NCBI GenBank assembly: GCA_038503035.1
Contig: JAVSML010024260.1
Coordinates: 1,331,953 to 1,395,952, forward strand
Source of the DNA: Crocodylus rhombifer
Taxonomy: Eukaryota; Chordata; Crocodylia; Crocodylidae
Reading direction: 5' to 3'
Length of the DNA stretch: 64,000 bases
Shown piece by piece: positions 49,310 through 61,300 of the stretch; the first letter of the stretch is position 1, and each line of letters opens with the position of its first letter. The notes below the pieces were generated by a model, which worked only from the letters and a program-made list of their open reading frames with translations, was not told where the DNA came from and did no database searches. The position numbers and the translations under genes were made by a program.

Positions 49310-52300
49310 GTAAGCTTACCCTTTTTTGTATTTGAACTTTCACTTTTCTTACCAGATGCTTTGAAAAGAAGCTTTCCTTAGGGGCAACACTACTATTTTG
49401 TAAGCTTAAAGGAAAGGTCAACAAGTTAACATGCAGTTTATTTGACTGGTTGTTTCCAATTAAATACGTGCTGTTGCCAGTGGCTTCCTGTGTGCATATC
49501 ACTCACTGAATATCTTTATAGTAGGAAAATATTTTTAATGCATACTTGGTTATATTTTCTATTAGACAATGGTGGCACAATGTTCCATCAACAATATTTA
49601 ACTATTTTCATGGTGTGAGACAGTGTATGTGTGGGAGAGAGAGAGAAAGCATGGTTCTGTTGTTTGCAAAATATGAAAAAATATTTTGATAGTGAACTAT
49701 CCTATTTTAGGGTTATCTTCCTGTGGTTTGGAAGGGACTGTGAACCTTCTGTAATGGTAGTCTCTGAAACAGTAAGGGTAGTTGTAAATAAAAATTATGA
49801 ATTAACTTCCACATGATATATTTCAAAGCTATAATTTTTATGAATTTTTACCAAATATACAAAGTGTACTAAAATTAATAAATAAAAAAGAAAAAAGAAA
49901 TCTATCAAATTGTCACTACTCTTAATACCTCTCTTGGTTCTTCAGACCAAATAAAAAATTAATAGAAACTGAGCCAGTGTACTCCATCAAAAACTACCCA
50001 ACACAAATCAAAGAGACGGTCCCTATCTCTCTTTTCTTATTGTTGACTTACAGATGGGTGTAGTGATGGAAGTCACATAGCCATGGGAACATTCTAGGAA
50101 AGTCAACTCTTCTGTAAAGGACAGTATTAAAGAGTGAACTAAAAAATACTGGTATATAGCAGTAATGATTGGTAGTGATGGATGAGAGCAGCCCATGGTG
50201 GGTAACTCTTAAGGAAGATCTCTTACCTTTTAAAGACAGCTGATCCATACCAGAAGAGTGCCAGAGGGGTTCCTTTATTCCAAAACTCTTTTACGTTGGC
50301 AGCTTTCTTGGACTATTCTGAAATAGTAAGTAAGTCAGAGTGTAAGATTTAGGATAATTAGAGGATTTATGTTTTAGGCATTTTATTTGTTATAACTTCT
50401 TTTGGCAATAGATTCTGTCTAAAACACATAATTGCCTACATGCTGTTAATAAGCATTTAGCACTCACCTGTAATTTTTTCTACAATGTGCTTAACAAACA
50501 TTAACTAATTAAACCTCTACCCATTCAACCATCGACCAATTAAACTTTTAATTAGTATTGGCCCACATGGGCCAATGAGGTAGAGCACATAAGGGAGAAC
50601 TAATATCATATGAGCTCAATAGTTGTTGATGCCCAATCATGTGCTCAGACAAGGAGATACGAAAGTATTATACACCACTTAACTACAAAATACAGTGCAA
50701 CTGTAAATCTTTGGGCATGGAGTTTGGCAACTGAATTTTGGGCTTTGGACCTCCTGTGTCTTAAAAGAAAGAGCTACGAAGGATGGAGGACTGGATCCAC
50801 CACCAAGGATGAATATTTTGCTCTGGTCCAGACCTGCAGAGAGCAAATCAGGAAAGCCAAGGCTGTGATGGAACTCCAGCTAGCTACAAATATCAAGGAC
50901 AATAAAAAAATCCTTTTTTAGATATGTGGGGAGCCGGAGGAAAAGCAAGGGCAACATTGGATCCCTGCTAAACCAGATGAGGCAACTGACAACTGACGCC
51001 CAGGAAAAAGCACACTTGGGTACTTTGCGTCAGTTTTTCACCAGTCCCATGGGACGCCCCTACCCACTATGGGACAGAGCGGTCCAGGTGAGGGAGATTC
51101 CTTACCTTCCATCAAAGATGACCTCATGAAGGAACACCTTGAGAGGCTGGATACCTTCAAGTCAGCCAGTCCTGATGGTTACACCTGAGGGTACTCAAGG
51201 AGCTGGCAAGCATCATAGCTCAGCCCCTGGCATGGATCTTTGAGAACTCCTGGTACTCTGGTGTAGGGCCCGAAGATTGGAAGAAGGCCAATGTGGTGCC
51301 TGTATTCAAGAAAGGGAGGAAAGTGGATCCAGAAAACTACAGGCCTATCAGCCTGACCTCTATCCTGGGGAAGGTCTTGGAAAAGATTATCAAAGAGGCC
51401 ATCCTAAGAGACTAGCTGATGGCAACATCCTGAGGGATAGCCAGCATGGATTTGTTGTGGGTAGGTCTTGCTTGACCAATCTCATTTCCTTTTATGACCA
51501 GGTGACCTATCACCTGGACAAGGGAGAAGAGATTGATGTCATATATCTTGACTTTAAAAAAGCCTTTGATCTGGTATCCCATGATCACCTCTTGGAAAAA
51601 CTGGCTAACTGAGGCCTTGGCTTCACCATGATCTGTTGGCTGGGGAATTGGTTCCGCCATAGGACCCAGAGGGTGGTGGTTGATGGAAGTCAATCATTGT
51701 GGTGCGCTGTGACCAGTGGGGTCCCTCAAGGCTCTGTCCTTGGGCCCATACTATTTAACATCTTCATTAATGATGTAGACATCGGTGTCAGAAGCGGACT
51801 GGCCAAGTTCGCTGATGACACCAAACTCTGGGGTAAAGCGTCCACACCTGAGGACAGGAGGGTGATCCAGGCAGATCTTGATAGGCTTATGAAATGGGTG
51901 GATAAGAACCTGATGGTGTTTAACACAAAAAATGCAAGGTTCTCCACCTTGGGAGGAAAAACCTGGAGCATGCTTATAGGCTCGGCAGTGCTACACTGGT
52001 TAGCACTACAGACTAAGGGGACTTGGGGGGTCATGATTAACTTCAAGATGAACATGAGCCTTCAATGTGATGCTGTAGCTAGTAAAGCAAGCAAAACTCT
52101 GGCTTGCATCTATAGATGCTTCTCAAGCAAATGGCGGGACGTCATTCTCCCATTGTACTCAGCGTTGGTGGGGCCGCAGCTGGAGTACTGGATCCAGTTT
52201 TGGGCTCCACAATTCAAAAAGGATGTGGAGAAGCTTGAGAGAGTCCAGAGAAGAGCCACATGCATGATCAGAGGTCAGGAAAATAGACCTTATGATGAGA

Positions 52301-55300
52301 GGTTGAGAGCCATGGGACTCTTCAGCCTGGAAAACCACAGGTTCAGGGGTGATCTGGTGGCCACCTACAAGTTTCTCAGGGGTGCTCACCAGGATTTGGG
52401 GGAACAACTGTTCACCAGAGCACCCCAAGAGATGACAAGTTTGAATGATCATAAACTCCTCCATGACCATTTCAGGCTGGACATAAGGAAGAACTTCTTT
52501 ACTGTCCAAGCCCCCACAGTTTGGAATAGATTGCTGCTGGAGGTGGTTCAAGCACCTACTTTGAATGCCTTCGAGAAACTTTTGGATGTTTATCTTGCTG
52601 GGATCCTATGATCCCTGCTGACTTCCTGCCCCTGTGGCAGGGGGCTGGACTCAATGATCCTCCGGGTTCCCTTCCAGCCCTAGTGTCTATGAAATCTATG
52701 AAAAGGAGAAGGTTTTTTGGAAGCATCATTGTGAATGATCAAGCCAGATCCTTAGCCCAACTCTGCCTGCTTTGAGTCTGCTTTAAGTAGTGCACAGAGA
52801 TAAAAACCACTGAGTGGCCAGTACCACCCTGATAACTCCTGTATCCCCTTACCTCTGTTCCATGTGGCATAAGGCTTGTCTGGTGGAAGTGTGGTTAGGT
52901 GACTCTGTAACTGATCATGTTATGCATGGATAGCAGAAATGGTTCCTTGAACCTGTAGACAGCTGCTCATAGGTTTGAGCTGGAAGACAAAAGAAGTCAG
53001 ATGTACTAAATCTGGTTAAAATTTATTCAGTCCTCATTTTCATCTGTTTTTTAAAGACAGCTCTTTAATTGTTGATGACATACAAGGGTGTTCTTGCAGA
53101 TTCAGTAAGAAACTGTACAGCAGGATGAAGGCCATTGTAACATCTTTTGCACATAAAACTAATATATGGTAATAATATTAACACATCCAGTCTCAAATTT
53201 AAGTAGCAGAAAAGGCCTCTGCTGCAGAATAGAGTTTGCTCTTGGATATGCTATGATGTTCCTAGATTATTCTTAACCCTGGTCATGCATTTTCATTACA
53301 GGGATTGTTGCTCTCTGGTCTCTTGCTCTGCTGGCTTTTGAGCGGTACATTGTGATCTGTCGCCCATTGGGAAATATGCGCCTGAGGGGGAAGCATGCAA
53401 CCCTGGGCATTGGTTTTGTGTGGATCTTCTCTTTTATCTGGACCATTCCACCGACCATGGGTTGGAGCAGTTATACTACCAGCAAGATTGGTACTACCTG
53501 TGAACCCAACTGGTAAGGTAACTCAGACCACAGCAATGAAAAAATAAAATCCAAGGCTACACTACCCTAGGTTGTATCAGGCATCTGCAGCTCCCCTTCA
53601 ACCTTCTCAGGATTAGGTCCATAAAGAAAAAAATACCTTAGATCAGGAGTTGGCGAGATTTCAGGAGTGTTGGGTCTAAATAATAGGAGTGGGGCTTGTC
53701 CTTCCAACTAAGCCACTGCATAGTGTCTGCTTCTCCCCACTGCACAGTGCCTGATGCATCTCCTTACTTCCTGATCACTGTGCAGGTGAACCCCATTTCA
53801 GCAGGAAAATGCCACTGAAATCCCAGCTTTTCAGGCTGGATAGAATCACTCTCTGGGGTGAATCAGGCCAGAGATGCCTGACCCTTTTCCTACGTGCTTG
53901 GAGCATTAGAGGTAGAGAAAGATGAATGAATGATGCAAACATATGCAGCATTAAGAAAATAGAATGTAAAGAAATGAATGTCAGGCTCCCTGATTTAAAG
54001 GGGGTAGTGTCTATAATTAGTGTAAACAACTGTTTCTGCACTGATTTTTTTATTATTGCTTAGGGCACCAGTGGATAGGCCAGTAGACTTCATGCCCACT
54101 TTTGCTTATGCAAACTCCAGTGTACATGGGGAAAAAAAGCCCTGAGTTGTACATACACACAAGTGTTTGCATATACCTCAGTGGAATTTATGCCTATGCC
54201 AAAGAAACATAAACTTTTAATATGTAGTCTTTGAAAATTTGGCTGAAATATCTAATAGGTGGATAACTTAAATCATCTCAAATAAAACAATAATGTTACA
54301 GCTCTATGGATACCTTCATTTCAAAGACTTAACAAAATGCTTTATAATTGTATACTATGTCTATAAAAATATGTATAGACATGTATGTAAACAAACAAAA
54401 ATACTCAATTAAACACAAAATAAAAATAGGATGCCTTTAGCACGTTCTGTTAAACACAGCTGAATAATATGTGAGAACTAAAATAAAATAAGTATCGAAA
54501 TCTGTGGTGAGTGGGGGTTTAGCTAAGACTATAAAAACTGAGGTCCCCCAATACATGTATATATTCTCAGAGTCCTCCTCAAAGATTTCAGTGAATTTAA
54601 AGACTATTAGTAAAATGCTGTGTATGGTTTATGTAGACTTCAGAGAGTCAAAAAATGCTGACACTGACACTGTCACTTCTCATTGGAATAAACTGATCTC
54701 CAAAAGCAGAGTTCATGAAAAACCACATGAAAAACTTATACAAGGATTTCCTTTTTAAACAAATTAAAAAGTTTACAAAAACTGACACTTGGGGAGAAAA
54801 ATCATGTTTTTGCATTGAATAAAACAAATGGAACAGGTAATAACATAAAATTAAAAATACATTTTGTTTCATGTAGGTATTCAGGAGCCTATAATGATCA
54901 TACCTACATTATAACATTCTTCACCACCTGCTTCATAATTCCTCTGCTAGTGATTCTGGGATCCTATGGAAAACTGGTGCGGAAGCTAAGGAAGGTAAAC
55001 ACACAGTTGTTTAGAGTTTTCATCACACATGCATATTTCTAAAAAGAGCAACCTGCAAACAAGTTTTATTTCCAGACACAGAATGTATTCAACAGCTTTA
55101 CCATTCCTCATTAAAATTATTATATTACACCATGAAGACAAAGAAGCTGAACAAGCCAATATGATTTTATTTAGTTTGACTTTAAATCAATGGAATTTCT
55201 TCAGACTAAAAAATGTAAAGCAGAATCTGGTTTAATGTTCCTGTGCTTGGAGATTTTGAGAGCTGTGTTGTAGAGTAGGACAGTGGATATTCAGAACAGA

Positions 55301-58300
55301 ACTCTATAATACTCTGACACACAGAAGTAATAAGAATTTTACATTAGTTTTGTAGGAAATGTAAATGGTGCCCGGTAAATAGAGTGGTAGGTGGTAAACT
55401 GAATCCTAAAGTTTTGCCAGGACTTTGGGACCCAGACAGACAAGAGCTGGAGAAAATGCTTTTATTTCTTACTTAATAACTATTGTGATCTTTCACAAAA
55501 TAGTGGAGTCAGGAAAAATACACACACGTACACACACATGCATATGCGCGCGTGCACGCGCACACACACACACACACACACATCCCCATATTCTGTATGG
55601 AGTAGTTTTATTTGGTGCAGGGAAGAATATTATTATCTCTGTTTAGCTGGCACTGGGGCACTGTCATAAAGCTTCATCCTAATCTTGAAGTTTTTTCAAG
55701 TGCTTGGCATAGTCAAATGCCTTTTTTATTTATTCTATGTAAATATTACATTGTCTGTGGATAAAACAAGGCAAAAGGGAACACTTAAGGAACTGAGTAC
55801 CTGAACTTTCAATAATCTGTAAAATTGATGAATATCCAATCCCAATATCCAGTGCTTTTATTAAAATATTATTGAGTTACATTTCTAAAATAATGCATCT
55901 ATTCTTTAGATCAGTGGTTTCCAAACTTTTTATTGTGCACCCCTATCAGTAAAAAAATTTTGAGCATGCACCCCCAATATATGTATATTTATATAAATAT
56001 ACATCTAAATAGAAGTTCTGATATTTTCTTCCTGCAACCCAATGGATTGTCTTGTGCATCCCACTTTGGAGACCATCATTGACTCCAAGATGAACATGGG
56101 CCGGCAGTGTGGGGAGGCAGTCAGGAAGGCCAACCGCACCTTGTCATGCATCCACAGATGCATCTCGAGCAGGTCCAAAGAGGTGATACTCCCCCTCTAT
56201 GCGGCACTGGTCAGGCCGCAGTTGGAGTACTGCGTCCAGTTCTGGGCGCCACACTTTAGGAGGGATGTGGACAACATGGAGAGGGTCCAGAGGAGGGCCA
56301 CTCGCATGATCAGGGGGCAGCAGGGCAGGCCCTACGAGGAGAGGCTACGGGACCTGAACCTGTTCAGCATCTACAAGAGAAGGCTGAGGGGGATCTAGTG
56401 GCCTGTTACAAACTAGTCAGGGGGGACCAGCAGGCACTGGGGGAGTCACTGTTCCCCTGAGCACTACCAGGAGTGACCAGGAATAACGGTCACAAGCTGG
56501 CAGAGGGCAGATTTAGGCTAGATATCAGGAGGTGCTACTTCACGGTCAGGGCGGCTAGGGTCTGGAACCAAGTTCCAAGAGAAGTGGTGCTGGCTCCTAC
56601 CCTGGGGGTCGTTAAGAGGAGGTTAGATGTACACCTTGCTGGGGTTGTTTGACCCCAGTACTCTTTCCTGCCATGGCAGGGGGTCGGACTTGATCTGCTC
56701 AGGTCCCTTCCAACCCTAGAAACTATGGAACTATGAAACCACTGCTTTAGATGAATGTACATGAAAATATGTACACTTTTCTTGGAAAGTCTTACACGTG
56801 ATGATATGATATAGCATAACACTGCACAATTCTTGTTTTCTGAACTTAATCCTGTCATGACTCAAAGCAGGGCTTTAAACTATTCTATTAAACTAAAAAT
56901 AACTGATAATATAATCACTGCAATTGCTGAAAAAACATTTTAAAAAATTAAACACTGAAAAAAACTCAATCCTGCAGAAAGCTAAGGTCATTAGCATTTT
57001 TTCCACTCCCCATAGTTTGTATTATACATTGTTTTTAATGCATAGCAACTGCGTGTAAGCTCGGTATGTGTGTCTGTGTAGTTCTGTTGGGAACACAGAA
57101 CACAAACAATAATGAGTTTGCTTTTAAAAGCTTTTCTGATTACAGTTTTTTATCATGCACAAATATATGCCCACACAATTCAAATAAAACTATCACAACT
57201 GTTTTTTCTGAGAAATCATACATCTTAAACAGCCATATAAAACAGGAATTGACCAAAATAGAAACCAATAACCAGAATTCCTAGGTCCTTCTAACAATCT
57301 AAGGTGAGCAGCAATGTAGGAACTTAAGTAACTCCATTTTTTTCCAGCATTAATACTATTTTTCAGTTCCTCTCCTAAAATATTATTAACAATTAAACAT
57401 ATTTAATGTTCCTGTCTAGAAGTGGTTGCCTCTATGAGGACATGGAGAAAGTGATTCCTATACAAGTAGAGGGATTTGAGATTCTTTCATTCCAAAAGAG
57501 ATAATGATATGTTATGAACTCTTTGGGGCGAATGGATCATCTTTTTTGTTATATATGTATAACCCACTAGCACCATAATCCTAGGTCCAGGGATGGGGCT
57601 CCTAGGTGGTAACACTTCAATATTATTATTGTCATTGAAGATATATTGCAAGAACTCTTCGTTCCTATAGTCTTCCTCAATTTGTTTCTATAAAACAGAT
57701 ATATTTTCTAAAAAAAGAAATTATTGTCACTGTTTTTGCTAACTGTGAGATTCCAGATTCACTACACTCCCAAGGCTTTTCAACTTTATGGCTAAATTAT
57801 TTGGTTCCAGAGCTTGGATAATACTGCAGTGCCCCTTTATTAAGGAAACTATATTATATTGCTGCTATAAAGCAATCAACTTCAGGTATTTATTTATTAA
57901 AAAGATAATACAAATAAAACAATCTCATTTATTTGATAATTAAGAAACTCTAATTCATTACTACTAAATCTAGAGCAGCACAATCAAACCAGATGGAAAC
58001 ATATAATACAAAACTTAAAAGTTAAACCATCCTCCACTGGAAGCATGTGGATGCTTTTGAAAATTACCTGGGATGTTCCTAAAAGTGTAAATACCTTTCA
58101 AAAACTGACTTGGAATGCCTAAAGAACAGACAATTGAGCTGAATCTACTTTGCCATGTACCAACATTTTTTTTCCTTAGGGAAATGCAACCTGCTCACTG
58201 TTTGGTCTTTTTAGTCCTCCCTTTCTTAATGAAGCTGAAATTCTTTCATTTATTATTGATCTAGATCCAGGAGTTCTAACACCACGTAAAGCTAGCACAC

Positions 58301-61300
58301 ATCTCATATTAATTATTTAACAACTCACAGTTTCATAAAGTACACTGTAATAGACAGAACAAGCAATTAAATGAGACTGCCCAGAGAATATGTATGTACC
58401 ATGACATGCTAATCACTCAAGCTAATTTTATTTCATATTTCTCAGACCACACATTACTAAATATCCTTGTATGTCTGATCTTAAACAAATTAAAGCTGTC
58501 CAAGTGATCTTCATAGGAAGAGGACTCCTTCCATAATACCAGGAGTGCTCCCTTAATCCTTATAAATACTAGTTCATGGCTATTCTTCTCTTATGAAGCC
58601 CCAGAAAGCCTGATCCACACTAGTGCTCTAATGATCACCTATTGCACATGTAAAGTACAGCTACAATTAAGATAAGGTCTTGTAACATTAATACAGAACA
58701 TCTGTTTGTAAAGGCATTCCGAAAAATCAGCACTATGTGCATATCTGACATCTGATTTACCAAAACCTCCTTTTTAGGTACAGGCTAAACCAATGTAGGA
58801 ATAATCTGGTGTAAGTGTGTACATGCTAAATTGCTTTGGTTTAATTCTATCTGCTTAGTGTCCCATGTCTAATTAAACAGTGCAACGTCAGCAGTGGCCA
58901 AGTGATGAAAAATCAGGTTTGGAGAAGACTGCAATTTCTGAAGCTAGTGAAAGAACTCATATGGACAAGTGTCTTAAAACTGGTGACACTGTGGGGTGAG
59001 GGGAACTGCATTTTTTGTATTTGTCATGTAATTGTGTTGGCAATTGTATTTTGCTGCCAACTGATAAAGGGGAGAAAAAAGAGCTGCTCAAAAGGACGCA
59101 AGATGTGAAGCAGGCAGATTTATTGCCTCCAGCAACTTTGCTAAGAATGTGCTCAAGTTGGATAATTTTGCAAGACAAGGCCCATTTTTAACATACTTTG
59201 AGACATATCTTCAGCCTCCTTTCCTTTTTCGTGTCCTTCTGACAAGGTATTTAGCAGAACACAGATTCGTTGGAAACTGACAGGGCCATGCCATGAGCAC
59301 TTCTGCTACGGCCTATATCTTCAGCTGATAAAATTTGATGTAGCTCTGGGGAAGCCAATGGAGTCCTACTGATTTACATCATCTGAGGAGTCAACCCTCT
59401 TTCTGCTTCATACCTTTAGATTAGCTACTTTTATGGAGGCAACAGACCATTTTTGGCTATTTGAACTTATGGTAGAAGGGTTCTATTGAGCTTCATAAAA
59501 TTATGACACTGGGTTCTAAAAGGAAGGTAAGATTCTGCTCATCTTGTTCATGATGATAGAACAAGGCACAACTGTCTCAAGCTTCAGTAAGGGAAGTTTA
59601 GGTTAGATATTAGGAAGAATTTGCTCACTAGGAAGCTAATAAAACACTGGAACAGGTTACCCAGAAAGATGGTGGAATCTCCCTCCTTGGAGGTTTTTAA
59701 GACGCAGATAGACAAAGCCTTGGCTGAAATGATCTAGATGAGGATAGTCCTGCTTTGAGCAGGGGGTAGGGGGAGTTGATGATCTCCTGAGGTCCCTTCC
59801 AACCCTAATTTTCCATGGTTCTATGTGTAGTCAGACTCAAGTTATTAGCAATTACATACATTACAAATATATTTTTCAATGAGACTATATTTAAGAGTGT
59901 TCTATGCTGCAGTCAGGAATTATTACTGCATCAAGTGTAGACATACTTCAACTGGCCTTCACCTAGCCCAGTGGTGTCAAAGATGCAGTCTACAGGTCAG
60001 ATACAGCCTGTAGACTCCCATCATACAGCTTATCACTACCCTTTGGTCTCCAGTTGATTCATATGCTGCATATGACATCTGCTCCAGCTCATCTGGGACC
60101 ATGCCATATGCAGTGCCTATTGGGCTGGCCCACAGGGCTGACTTAATGCCATTCATCTGGGCCACGGTCCAGTCCTGTGCCACTCTGACCTAGTAGGTTC
60201 GGACACTAGTAACAGTGAAGTTGTGGAAGCATGGGCTTCCATATGGGCTGCAGAAGCCTAGCTAGAACCCTGGGTACTGACTGAAGCCATGTTTATCTCT
60301 GCTGGCACATAGCAAAATTATATAGTAATTCACATCATTGTTGAGGAAGCTTCCCACTTTATGACTGAATAACAGTGGTCTCTCTGCCTTCAACAACAAA
60401 AGTTCTGTTGTGATGGCAAATTCTTACAGTCATCTCATGAGGTTTACTGGTATGAGTCTTTGCCTATTTTCTAGCAAGCTTTCTGGAATCTCTCTCTCTC
60501 TTTTCTTCCTAAGGTGTCAGATACTCAAGGCAGATTGGGGACTACCAGGAAACCTGAGCGACAAGTCACTAGAATGGTTGTTATAATGATACTTGGATAT
60601 CTAGTTTGCTGGTCTCCATATGCAGCCTTTTCCATTCTTGTTACTGCATGCCCTTCCATGGAGTTGGATCCTTGTCTGGCAGCTATGCCAGCTTTCTTTG
60701 CCAAGACAGCTACTGTTTACAATCCAATTATTTATGTCTTTATGAACAAACAGGTACTGTATGGCTTTAACTCATTGTCTTATACTTTGTCTTACTTCCA
60801 AGTGAATGATATCGTTTACTCAATAATTCATTATTTTCTTTTACCTACATGTAAATCTATAGGCTGTGGAATGTAACAGACTCCAGTTTTAGGGATAATG
60901 GATAGTTACTTTCTATGCAGTGGAACAATACCTAGAAGAACAGGGGCCTGAGATGACTACCCTCTGAGCTCTACTACGATATAAATTGCAGCTCTTTTAA
61001 TGTGATGAAGTATGTTTAACAAAGTCATTAGTCAGAGGCATATTTAAATGCTAAATAATAATTATTATCAGAAGTTCTAGAAGTTAGAATAGGAAAATAG
61101 ACCCAAAGAGATGAGAACCACTCTCTCTCTGGAAGATGTGCATGACAATTCAGCTTTGAAGACTTCTAGAGGCTGCAACATTGGTGTGTACGTGATGTGT
61201 ATTTGGAGGAGGCAGTATTGTTGTATGCTGAATTTTGAGGAGAGAAACATTGTGGTTTTGGTTGTATATATTAGGAGGGGGAAAATTATGTGTGCTGCTG

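Noticed and set aside
53644..53880. hAT-like start CAGGAGTTGGCGAG in intron 2
   Set aside because: No matching inverse end or repeat of the flank CCTTAGAT found downstream.
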